Assembly: GCA_003488145.1 (NCBI GenBank)
Contig: DNMQ01000161.1
Span: forward strand, 1 to 18,583
Origin: Pseudomonas sp.
GTDB taxonomy: Bacteria > Pseudomonadota > Gammaproteobacteria > Pseudomonadales > Pseudomonadaceae
Length of the DNA stretch: 18,583 nucleotides
Direction of reading: 5' to 3'
Numbering within the stretch: position 1 is the first letter of the stretch; every line of letters begins with the position of its first letter. The notes under the pieces were generated by a model. The model saw only the letters and a list, made by a program, of their open reading frames with translations. It had not been told where the DNA came from and ran no database searches. The position numbers and the translations under genes are program-made. Positions 1 through 6,385 of the stretch are shown here, one piece after another.

Positions 1-857
1 AACAGCACCTGCGCCATGGGAATGCCGGTGGCCAGGCTCTTCTTCGAGCCGGCGAAGAGAATGGTGATGCGGTCCTCCAGGTCGAAGCCCAGCCAGCGCG
101 CCACCAGCCAGGTGATCAGCAGCGCCAGCGCCAGCAGCAGACAGCAGGCCAGCACCAGACCCAGCAGCTGCGGCAGCGGCACCTGCTGCCAGATGCGCTC
201 GACCACCGCGTGGCTGAAGGCGGTGTAGACCACCAGCAGGATCGAGCTCTGGTCGACGTTCTTCAGCCAGCCCTTGTTGCGCGCCACCCAGTCGCCAATC
301 CAGCGCCGCGCGATCTGCCCGGCAATGAACGGCAACAGCAGCTGCACGACGATCTTGCCGATGGCATCCAGCGTCGAGCCGCCTTCGCCCTGGGCGCCCA
401 TCAGCAGCAGCACCAGCAGCGGCGTGAGGAAGATGCCGATCAGGCTGGAGGCTGCCGCGCTACACACCGCCGCCGGGATATTGCCGCGCGCCAGCGATGT
501 GAAGGCGATGGCCGACTGCACGGTGGCCGGCAAGGCACAGAGGTAGAGCATGCCCAGGTACAGCTCGGCGCCGATCATCGGCGTCAGCAGCGGGCGCAGC
601 GCCAGGCCGAGCAGCGGGAACAGCACGAAGGTGCAGCTGAACACCAGGAGATGCAGGCGCCAATGGCCCATGCCGGCGAGGATCGCACTGCCCGAGAGCT
701 TGGCGCCGTGCATGAAGAACAGCAGGCCGATGGCCAGGTTGGTGATCCACTCGAATATCGCCGCGCCCTGCCCCCGCGCTGGCAGCAGCGTGGCGATGGC
801 CACCGCACCGAGCAGGGCCAGAGTGAAGTTGTCCGGTAACAGGCGAGGTCTGGCCAT
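1..857 (-). CDS. Bile acid:sodium symporter family transporter (YfeH/SLC10A7 type), 3' end missing
   Basis: This is a partial gene reading leftwards out of the window. 285 codons are visible from the ATG at 857 down to base 3, and the family is usually about 330 residues, so roughly the last 40-50 are lost. The protein begins MARPRLLPDNFTLALLGAVA and is a series of hydrophobic membrane segments with short loops, as expected for an inner-membrane secondary transporter. The segment LPATVQSAIAFTSLARGN, about 110 residues in, followed by a Ser/Ala-rich helix and FLTPLL, is the recognisable signature of the YfeH/SLC10A7 branch of the BASS superfamily. The substrate is unknown; bile-acid transport should not be assumed. 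The start is supported by an AGGAG (863-867 on the plus strand) six bases upstream. A divergent AraC-type regulator lies 135 bases away and probably controls it. The family call is confident, the function is open. Confidence 0.88.
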   Translation of the reverse strand, partial: MARPRLLPDNFTLALLGAVAIATLLPARGQGAAIFEWITNLAIGLLFFMHGAKLSGSAILAGMGHWRLHLLVFSCTFVLFPLLGLALRPLLTPMIGAELYLGMLYLCALPATVQSAIAFTSLARGNIPAAVCSAAASSLIGIFLTPLLVLLLMGAQGEGGSTLDAIGKIVVQLLLPFIAGQIARRWIGDWVARNKGWLKNVDQSSILLVVYTAFSHAVVERIWQQVPLPQLLGLVLACCLLLALALLITWLVARWLGFDLEDRITILFAGSKKSLATGIPMAQVL

Positions 858-992
858 GGGCGCTCCTGATTGTGTGGCTTGCAGCGAATGGGGCTGGAGT
901 CTACTGTCGGCTCGAACATCCGACTAACGCCATCAGCCAGACAAATGTCGAGAAAAGGACAGACCAGCCTAGCCCAGCGCAGCATCCCAGCC
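858..992. promoter_or_regulatory. Divergent intergenic region between transporter and AraC-type regulator
   Basis: This 135-base gap lies between two start codons facing away from each other, so it must hold the transporter promoter and probably that of the regulator. The transporter's Shine-Dalgarno is at 863-867 (minus-strand AGGAG). I see no convincing -35/-10 pair or clear operator repeat. If the regulator starts further upstream, at one of the in-frame ATGs at 870, 888 or 945, the promoter region is correspondingly shorter. Confidence 0.5.
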
Positions 993-1745
993 ATGGATGC
1001 ACTGCCGCGCCCGCTCTTCGCTCGCAGCGAATCCCTGGCTGAACGAACCACCACGCCACGCCACAGCCATCCCTGGGCACAGCTGTCCTACGCCATCAGC
1101 GGCGTGCTGCGCGTGCATACCGAGCGCGGGCGCTTTCTCGCTCCGCCGCAGCGCGCCATCCTGATTCCGCCGGGCCTGCTGCACGAGGTGATCAGCTCGC
1201 CGCACACCGAGATGCGCAGCCTGTACATCGACCAGCGCGCCGTGGCCTGGGCGCCCGAGCATTGCCAGGTACTCGCGGTCAGCCCACTGCTGCGCGAGCT
1301 GATCCGCGCCTTTGGCGCGCTGCCGGCGGAGTATGACGAGCAAGGTGCCGAAGGCCGCCTGGCAGCGGTGCTGCTGGACCAGCTGCGGGCGGCACCGGCA
1401 ATCGGCTATTCCCTGCCCTGGCCCGGGGATGCCCGGCTTCGTCAGCTGTGCGAAGCGCTCTATGAGCAGCCCGATCTTTCACTCAGCCTGAAGCAATGGA
1501 GCGAGCGCCTCCAGGTCTCGGAGAAAACCCTGACCCGCCAGTTCCAGCGTGACACCGGCCTCAGCTTCCGCGCCTGGCGCCAGCGTCTGCGCCTGCTCAG
1601 CGCGCTCCCTCTGCTGGAACAGGGCCAGCCGGTTACCGATGTCGCGCTGGCCTGCGGCTACGAATCCACCTCGGCGTTTATCGCCGCCTTCGGTCAACAG
1701 TTCGGCACCACACCAGGCGCTCTGGCACGCACACCGGACCGATAA
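993..1745 (+). CDS. AraC-family transcriptional regulator with N-terminal cupin sensor
   Basis: The product is a 250-residue DNA-binding regulator when started at the ATG at 993. The N-terminal half is a small cupin-like sensor: an HSHPW motif (His24, His26), then QLSYAISGVLRV and the AILIPPG turn typical of AraC cupins. The C-terminal ~95 residues hold the two helix-turn-helix units of AraC/XylS proteins: LSLKQWSERLQVSEKTLTRQ, the FRAWRQRLRL linker helix, then VTDVALACGYESTSAFIAAF. This architecture resembles NimR-like regulators, which commonly control a transporter gene next door, and here a YfeH-type transporter is transcribed divergently. The start is not settled. ATGs at 870, 888 and 945 are in frame but would add residues without family character, and none has a strong Shine-Dalgarno. 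The family is certain; control of the neighbouring transporter is inferred from position. Confidence 0.85.
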   Translation: MDALPRPLFARSESLAERTTTPRHSHPWAQLSYAISGVLRVHTERGRFLAPPQRAILIPPGLLHEVISSPHTEMRSLYIDQRAVAWAPEHCQVLAVSPLLRELIRAFGALPAEYDEQGAEGRLAAVLLDQLRAAPAIGYSLPWPGDARLRQLCEALYEQPDLSLSLKQWSERLQVSEKTLTRQFQRDTGLSFRAWRQRLRLLSALPLLEQGQPVTDVALACGYESTSAFIAAFGQQFGTTPGALARTPDR

Positions 1746-1883
1746 GCAGCGCAGCGAAAACAGTTGGCGCGTTCGCGACCAATACAGTTGCATCCATTTC
1801 TGGAACTGCACCGGCACAATCGAGAATCCCTGTGGCTGTTGCACTTGGCTGACGCGCGCGATCCTGTTCTCCCATAACCCGTA

Positions 1884-1904
1884 CCCGGTCACACCGGGAA
1901 GGAG
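1884..1904 (+). promoter_or_regulatory. Leader hairpin directly before the Shine-Dalgarno of the DUF1127 gene
   Basis: A perfect six-base inverted repeat, CCCGGT (1884-1889) and ACCGGG (1893-1898), with a three-base CAC loop abuts the Shine-Dalgarno AAGGAG (1899-1904). The ATG follows at 1911. In the mRNA this stem could limit or tune ribosome access, or it could be a protein-binding operator in the DNA. The repeat is directly visible; a regulatory role is inferred. Confidence 0.45.
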
Positions 1905-1910
1905 CGCAGC

Positions 1911-2111
1911 ATGGATCGCACGCTGTCTCGTCCGTATGTCGCCACCCGCGCCCGCCGCAACTGGCTACAGCTGCTGCAAGTATTGCAGCGCTGGCAACGC
2001 AACTACCGTACCCGCCAGCAACTGGCGCAGCTTGACGACCGCCAGCTGGCGGATGTCGGGATCAGCCATAGCGACCGCTCGGCAGAGCTGGACAAGCCGT
2101 TCTGGCGCTGA
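1911..2111 (+). CDS. DUF1127 small basic protein
   Basis: This 66-residue protein carries the DUF1127 domain in its second half: RTRQQLAQLDDRQLADVGIS, ending with the conserved PFWR. The first part is arginine-rich with a short amphipathic helix (WLQLLQVLQRWQRNYRTR). Members are short, strongly basic, cytoplasmic and found in many proteobacteria. Those studied affect RNA turnover and phosphate or carbon metabolism, but no shared biochemical activity is established, so no function is claimed here. The start is well supported by AAGGAG six bases before the ATG. It lies 165 bases after the AraC-type gene and 108 bases before the first DUF2388 gene. It probably has its own promoter in the gap upstream and is followed by an inverted repeat at 2141-2165. 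Confidence 0.85.
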   Translation: MDRTLSRPYVATRARRNWLQLLQVLQRWQRNYRTRQQLAQLDDRQLADVGISHSDRSAELDKPFWR

Positions 2112-2140
2112 GGCATTCCGCGCCCACCGATTCGAGCCTA

Positions 2141-2165
2141 TGCTGCGTGCTACAAAGCCGCAGCA
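2141..2165 (+). repeat. Inverted repeat after the DUF1127 gene
   Basis: TGCTGCG (2141-2147) and CGCAGCA (2159-2165) form a perfect seven-base stem around an 11-base loop, 30 bases after the DUF1127 stop codon. No run of T follows, so it is not a standard intrinsic terminator. It may mark an mRNA 3' end or a processing site. Confidence 0.35.
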
Positions 2166-2219
2166 ACGGGAACGTCGCACCCATGGCGCGGTCTAGAGCC
2201 TCACCACTGGAGATCTGCC

Positions 2220-2537
2220 ATGTCCCGAATCCTGCTCCCCTTCTTCGCTGCCGGCTTGCTGCTGAGCGGCGGCGCGTCCGCTGCCAGCTTCACCGCTACC
2301 ACCGACATGGTGGTCGGCGGCCTGATCAATACCGTGGACGCAACCTCGGACCTGACCTCGTCGCTGCGCGACGACAAACTGGTGCTCGATGCTCGCGACG
2401 ATGCGGCGCGTTTCGTTGCCAGCCAGGGCGATCTGTGCGGCGCCCACCTCGAAGCGGCGCTGCGCCACATTCGTAGCCAGCAGCCAGAGCTGGGCGCCAG
2501 CGATCTGCAACTGGCTCAGGCGATTCTGGCGCTCTGA
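2220..2537 (+). CDS. DUF2388 exported protein, copy 1
   Basis: This 105-residue protein has a clear signal peptide (MSRILLPFFAAGLLLSGGASA, cleavage near residues 21-22), so it should be periplasmic. The mature part matches DUF2388: an FTATTDMVVGG strand, then the DDKLVLDARDDAARFVASQG block, and a C-terminal helix ending SDLQLAQAILAL. The family occurs mainly in Pseudomonas as small exported proteins of unknown function. Database names such as 'Holliday junction resolvasome helicase subunit' are misannotations, since the protein is exported. A GGAG lies about eight bases before the ATG. This copy has a cysteine (GDLCGAH) where copy 3 has EIRGAH, leaving an unpaired Cys in the mature protein. 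It is the first of three tandem paralogues and is separated from the other two by a strong hairpin. Confidence 0.87.
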   Translation: MSRILLPFFAAGLLLSGGASAASFTATTDMVVGGLINTVDATSDLTSSLRDDKLVLDARDDAARFVASQGDLCGAHLEAALRHIRSQQPELGASDLQLAQAILAL

Positions 2538-2541
2538 TGCG

Positions 2542-2567
2542 TGCAGCAGCGCATGAGCGCTGCTGCA
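2542..2567 (+). terminator. Strong hairpin after DUF2388 copy 1 (terminator-like, no T tract)
   Basis: GCAGCAGCGC (2543-2552) and GCGCTGCTGC (2557-2566) form a perfect ten-base stem with an ATGA loop. A further T-A pair (2542/2567) extends it to eleven. It starts five bases after the stop codon of DUF2388 copy 1. No U-tract follows at once; the nearest T run is at 2629-2633. It could therefore terminate weakly or stabilise an mRNA 3' end after processing, giving copy 1 more transcript than the genes downstream. The structure is seen directly; its effect is inferred. Confidence 0.5.
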
Positions 2568-2649
2568 ACCTGCGGAAGCAACCGGGCGCTGGCTCTACAG
2601 CCGGCGTTTCGCTAGCCTTGGCGCCGTTTTTCCCGGCAACAGGTTCCGC

Positions 2650-2946
2650 ATGCGTTCGTATTCAATCGTTCTCTTATTTCTCGGCCTCACAGCTGGCGCC
2701 GCCCAGGCTTTCGATGTCACCACCGCAGGTGTCGTGCAGACCAGCTACGTCAGCAGCCAGCTGACCAGTGCTCCCTTCGACAACAAGCTGATCGCCGAGG
2801 CCCGCGAAGACGCCGCCGGCTTCGTCGCCAGCGAAGGCCAGCTCACCGCGGCTCGCCTGCAGGCGGCCATAGCGCGGCTGCGCCAAGAACACCCGGAGCT
2901 TGCCGCCAGCGATCTGGAACTGGCCGAAGCGATCCTCGTCCAATAA
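2650..2946 (+). CDS. DUF2388 exported protein, copy 2
   Basis: The product has 98 residues, with a signal peptide (MRSYSIVLLFLGLTAGAAQA) followed by the DUF2388 core: FDVTTAGVVQTSYVSSQLTS, then DNKLIAEAREDAAGFVASEG and a C-terminal helix ending ASDLELAEAILVQ. It should be periplasmic and its function is unknown. The mature domain is shorter than in copies 1 and 3, with about seven residues fewer between the first strand and the DNKLI block. The Shine-Dalgarno is weak (AGG at 2641-2643). The gene lies 112 bases after copy 1, behind a hairpin, and 42 bases before copy 3. It probably forms one transcript with copy 3 and the DUF4105 gene. Confidence 0.87.
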   Translation: MRSYSIVLLFLGLTAGAAQAFDVTTAGVVQTSYVSSQLTSAPFDNKLIAEAREDAAGFVASEGQLTAARLQAAIARLRQEHPELAASDLELAEAILVQ

Positions 2947-2988
2947 CCGCACCGCCTGCCGGTGCCCCGACCCGTGAGAGATTCATCG

Positions 2989-3309
2989 ATGAACAAGCTA
3001 TTGCTCGCCGCCCCGCTGGCGCTGGCCGTCGCCGCGGGCACAGCCCAGGCGCAGACCCTCGTCGCCACCAGCAACATCGTCGTGCGTGCCTTGGACCGCA
3101 GCATCAATTTCACCTCCGATGTGACCAGCCGCATCAGTGACATGAAGGTCGTCGTCGAAGCGCGTGAAGACGCCGCCAGCTTCGTCGCCAGCGCCGGCGA
3201 GATCCGCGGTGCGCATCTGGAAGCCGCGATAGGCACCCTGCGCAGCGAACTCCCTGCAGCGCGCAATGCCAGCGACCTGCAACTGGCCGAAGCCATCCTC
3301 GCCCTGTGA
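2989..3309 (+). CDS. DUF2388 exported protein, copy 3
   Basis: The product has 106 residues, with a signal peptide MNKLLLAAPLALAVAAGTAQA cut before QTLVATS. The mature part follows the family pattern: LVATSNIVVRALDRSINFTS, then DMKVVVEAREDAASFVASAG, then EIRGAHLEAAIGTL and a final SDLQLAEAILAL. The ATG at 2989 is preferred over a GTG at 2962, because the longer form puts nine polar residues (MPRPVRDSS) before a complete signal peptide. A GAGAG lies upstream of the ATG. Its stop codon overlaps the GTG start of the DUF4105 gene as GTGA at 3306-3309. This points to translational coupling and a shared function in the periplasm. The function itself is unknown. Confidence 0.87.
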   Translation: MNKLLLAAPLALAVAAGTAQAQTLVATSNIVVRALDRSINFTSDVTSRISDMKVVVEAREDAASFVASAGEIRGAHLEAAIGTLRSELPAARNASDLQLAEAILAL

Positions 3310-5261
3310 TACGCCTCGGCGCCTGGCTGCTGGCAGGCTGCCTGAGCCTTGCTGCAGGTGTAGCCCAGGCCGACCTGCGCCTGGTTCTCGACTCACGCAC
3401 ACTGGACGCCGAGCAACGCGCCGCCAGCCAGGCGCTGCTGGACGAAGCCATGGCCGCACTGCCACCCCGCCTGGTGCAGAGCCTCGATCGCGAGGTGCGC
3501 GTGCAATGGCGCGATGATCTGCCGGAACAGGCCTATGGCCGCGCCGGCGGCAAACGCCTGGAACTCAACCGCCGCTTGCTGCCGGCACTGACCGACGGCA
3601 GCGCTGCCGAGGAGAAGACCAATCGTCCCCACGGCACGGTGCGCCGCGAGCTGCTCGCCACCGTCATTCACGAAGTGGCGCATCTGTACGATCGCGCTCG
3701 CCTGTGGTCGCCGGATCAACACCTGCTGCAGGGCCATTGCCGTCAGCGCGCCAGCAATCTCGGGCAGATCGGACTGCCGGACGACTGCCGCGGGCAGACT
3801 GACCGCCGCTTCACCCTCAGCGATGACCCGCGCCTGCTCGATCTGGCCGGCTGGCCGCAGCGGGTCGGCAAGCGCGGCCTGCGTGAACACGACAACGCAC
3901 AGCTGGCGCGCAGCCCAGATCCGTACGAGCTGACCAGCCCGCTGGAATTCGTCGCGGTGAACCTTGAGTACTTCCTGCTCGACCCCAGCTACGCCTGCCG
4001 GCGCCCGTCCCTGCACCGCTACTTCAGCGAACACTTCGGCTGGGCACCGGATACCGCTGCCGATTGCACCGATAACTACCCGTTTCTCAACGCCGGTCGC
4101 GAGTTCGGCCGAACGCCACTGCTGAGCCTCGATCCGTCGCGCGTCTACGAGGTCGACTACCTGTTCGCCGAAGCCAACGATGCCTGGGTCAGCCGCTGGG
4201 GCCACAGCATGCTACGCCTGGTGATCTGCGCGCCCGGCCGCGAGCCCGGTCCCGATTGCCGGCTGGATCTGGATCACCACCTGGTGTTGTCCTTCCGCGC
4301 CTTCGTCGACGATGTGCAGCTGTCCAGTTGGGACGGCCTCACCGGCGTCTATCCCTCGCGGTTGTTCATTTTGCCGTTGGGCCAGGTGATCGACGAATAC
4401 ACCAAGGTGGAACTGCGCGGGCTGGTCTCGGTGCCGCTGAAGCTGCAGCACGAAGAGATTCGCGCACTGGTCGAGCGTAGCGCCGAGCTGCACTGGAGCT
4501 ACGACGGCGACTACTACTTCCTGTCCAACAACTGCGCGGTGGAAACCCTCAAGCTGCTGCGCAGCGGAACCACACGCGACGAACTCGTAGCCCTGGACAG
4601 CATCATGCCCAACGGGCTGCTGGAGGTGCTGATCCACCGCGACCTGGCCGACGCCAGCGTGCTCGACGACCCCCGCGAGGCGCTGCGCCTGGGCTACCGC
4701 TTCGACTCCTACCGCGATCGCTACCAGGCCATGTTCACCATCCTCAAGGACCGCCTCGGTCTACCGCAGGACAGCGTCGAACAGTGGCTGGAACTCAGTG
4801 CCGCTGAACGCCAGCCATGGATCGACCGCGCCGATCTACGCGCCTCCGCCGCCCTGCTGCTGGTCGAACAGGCCGCCCTGCGCCGCCAGCTGCTCCTCGC
4901 CCAGGACGAGCTGAAGAACCGCTACCTCGGCGGCCGCGGGCGCGACGCCAGCCTGAACAAGGCCGACGGCGCCCTGCAGGAAATCCTGGCCAGCAGCGGC
5001 TACCTCAGCCGCCCCGCCGAACTGCTCGACGGCCAAGGCTACGGCCTGCCACAGCCCAGCGAATGGACCCGCCTCGAACGCGAGAGCGAACAACGCCAAC
5101 TGCGCCTGAATCAGCTGAGCGAAGAACTGGACCAGGAAGTCCGGGTGCTGCTGGGGGACGAGCGGCGGGAGGAGCTCGAAGCGATCGAAGTGAACCTGGC
5201 CCAGATCGGCGAGCATCTGCGTGGGTTACACAAGGCTGGGGGTGGGTTGGAGTTGCCTTAG
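3306..5261 (+). CDS. Large exported DUF4105 (Lnb-like) protein with HEVAH motif
   Basis: This 651-residue protein starts at a GTG overlapping the stop of the previous gene. A signal peptide ends with AGVAQA, giving cleavage before Asp23. An LAGC sequence at 9-12 resembles a lipobox, but the preceding segment is very short. The N-terminal part contains IHEVAH, the HExxH zinc-protease motif (His122, Glu123, His126). The middle part is the DUF4105 domain: WGHSMLRLVI (His300) and LSNNCAVETLKLL (Cys410), the likely catalytic pair of this papain/NlpC-like fold. Pfam now names the domain after Lnb, a lipoprotein N-acyltransferase of Bacteroides. Pseudomonas normally has Lnt, so the same reaction cannot be assumed. 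The last ~170 residues are charged and helical, probably coiled coil. The protein probably acts in the periplasm with the DUF2388 proteins. The family call is confident; substrate and reaction are unknown. Confidence 0.82.
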   Translation: MIRLGAWLLAGCLSLAAGVAQADLRLVLDSRTLDAEQRAASQALLDEAMAALPPRLVQSLDREVRVQWRDDLPEQAYGRAGGKRLELNRRLLPALTDGSAAEEKTNRPHGTVRRELLATVIHEVAHLYDRARLWSPDQHLLQGHCRQRASNLGQIGLPDDCRGQTDRRFTLSDDPRLLDLAGWPQRVGKRGLREHDNAQLARSPDPYELTSPLEFVAVNLEYFLLDPSYACRRPSLHRYFSEHFGWAPDTAADCTDNYPFLNAGREFGRTPLLSLDPSRVYEVDYLFAEANDAWVSRWGHSMLRLVICAPGREPGPDCRLDLDHHLVLSFRAFVDDVQLSSWDGLTGVYPSRLFILPLGQVIDEYTKVELRGLVSVPLKLQHEEIRALVERSAELHWSYDGDYYFLSNNCAVETLKLLRSGTTRDELVALDSIMPNGLLEVLIHRDLADASVLDDPREALRLGYRFDSYRDRYQAMFTILKDRLGLPQDSVEQWLELSAAERQPWIDRADLRASAALLLVEQAALRRQLLLAQDELKNRYLGGRGRDASLNKADGALQEILASSGYLSRPAELLDGQGYGLPQPSEWTRLERESEQRQLRLNQLSEELDQEVRVLLGDERREELEAIEVNLAQIGEHLRGLHKAGGGLELP

Positions 5262-5295
5262 ATCCTGGTTCCGATATGCCTACCGGGAAAGAATA

Positions 5296-5328
5296 CGGCG
5301 GGAACGTGAGCCCCCCGTCCATCCGCCG
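5296..5328. repeat. Weak inverted repeat between convergent genes
   Basis: The 67-base spacer between the DUF4105 gene and the immunity gene, which converge, holds CGGCGG (5296-5301) and CCGCCG (5323-5328). This is a perfect six-base inverted repeat with a 21-base spacer. No T run follows on either strand, so it is at best a poor bidirectional terminator. Nothing else is recognisable there. Confidence 0.25.
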
Positions 5329-6375
5329 TCAATCGATATACCGCACATGACGGTCCATGAGGTTGAGGCGGCCGGTGATGTCATAGGCGTTGACGCGGCC
5401 CAGGTTCTGCTTCAGTTGCGCCTCCCAGGTCTCATCGTCCATATCACGCCAGTAGCGCTCGGGGCGGCCCGTGCGGCGGTCATGTGCCGCCGTGGTCGGG
5501 TCGTTCGCACGGTGTTTCTCGAACAGCGGGATATCCGGTAGGGGGCGGCTGGTGTCCATATAGTTCTGCAGAAAATCCCAGGCGGCGAAATGCGGCGCCA
5601 TGCTGGAGTCCTTGGGCACGATGGGGCTGAGGTCGATGGCCAGGTCGTGATAGCGATGCACCAGATGCAACTGATGCCAGATCAGCCCCTGGCGGTCTGG
5701 GCCGCTGCTGATATAGGCATCGAACTCACAGAAGGGATTAGTGAACTCACCGATGGTGCCGCTGCGCTGGTATTCGCCCATATTGTCGTAATCGAAGATG
5801 GTGACCATGCCTGTGCGGCGGTTGAACTCCCACAACGGGCCTTTGGATGGTCGAACGACCCAGTTGGTAAGCTTGTTAACGACTAGGGTGCCTATGGCCC
5901 AGCAGGCGAGGGGAGGCGCTAAAAAAACTGGTGCGCTATCGATCGCGGCATGAAAGAACGCTGAGATGAATCCGGATTTAGATTCATAGGCTTCCATCAG
6001 CAAAGGAAAAGGTAAGAGCACCAAGAGAGCCCAAAAAACAAAGCGCCCCCCTCCCCACAAATAAAACCAGAACAGGCTGCGTTTGGAGAGTGACGCATGT
6101 CGATAGCGTTCGTGATCGATGACCTGGTGGTAATCCAGCAGTTCGTATGCTTCCTGCTTCTCCTCCCCCGTTGCGAGTGCTTGCTCATAGCGTTCGACAT
6201 CCCGCAGGCCAGCAGGTGATGTATGGCTCAGCATGCTATGGGGCACGATATCCTCGGTATGGCCCCAGGGCAGTCGCGAGTTGCCAAAGCGGAACACCCA
6301 ACTGCGTTTGGTCGCTGCTGGCTGGTCGGGAATGCGCGCTGGCTGGTAGGCACTGGAGTTGTAGTGGGCAGTCAT
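5329..6375 (-). CDS. Probable immunity protein for the T6SS effector (DUF6708-like, two TM segments)
   Basis: The product has 348 residues, starting at the ATG at 6375, which has an AAGGA about eight bases upstream. The frame stays open to 6531, but that stretch lies inside the effector gene and lacks protein-like character. The N-terminal ~100 residues are soluble. Two hydrophobic segments follow, at about 101-127 (LFWFYLWGGGRFVFWALLVL onward) and 146-166. Then comes a C-terminal domain with GPLWEFNRRTGMVTIFDYDN and PFCEFDAYISS, which I associate with DUF6708, a family found beside T6SS effectors; I am only moderately sure of that family. The last gene of the run, ten bases after the toxin gene, is the usual place for an immunity gene. 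A membrane-bound antidote suits a pore-forming toxin. Bases 5880-6070 are visibly poorer in GC than the flanks, suggesting acquired DNA. Confidence 0.68.
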   Translation of the reverse strand: MTAHYNSSAYQPARIPDQPAATKRSWVFRFGNSRLPWGHTEDIVPHSMLSHTSPAGLRDVERYEQALATGEEKQEAYELLDYHQVIDHERYRHASLSKRSLFWFYLWGGGRFVFWALLVLLPFPLLMEAYESKSGFISAFFHAAIDSAPVFLAPPLACWAIGTLVVNKLTNWVVRPSKGPLWEFNRRTGMVTIFDYDNMGEYQRSGTIGEFTNPFCEFDAYISSGPDRQGLIWHQLHLVHRYHDLAIDLSPIVPKDSSMAPHFAAWDFLQNYMDTSRPLPDIPLFEKHRANDPTTAAHDRRTGRPERYWRDMDDETWEAQLKQNLGRVNAYDITGRLNLMDRHVRYID

Positions 6376-6385
6376 GGGAGCATCC

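Noticed and set aside
210..839. 209-codon open frame on the plus strand
   Set aside because: It is antisense to the transporter gene. Its Q/R/A-rich product is low in complexity.
1801..1820. Sigma-54 promoter (GG-N10-GC) before the DUF1127 gene
   Set aside because: Only the GG and GC dinucleotides fit. The rest of the -24/-12 consensus is missing and such matches are frequent by chance.
2220..3309. 'Holliday junction resolvasome helicase subunit' for the DUF2388 proteins
   Set aside because: All three have signal peptides and about 80 mature residues, with no helicase motif.
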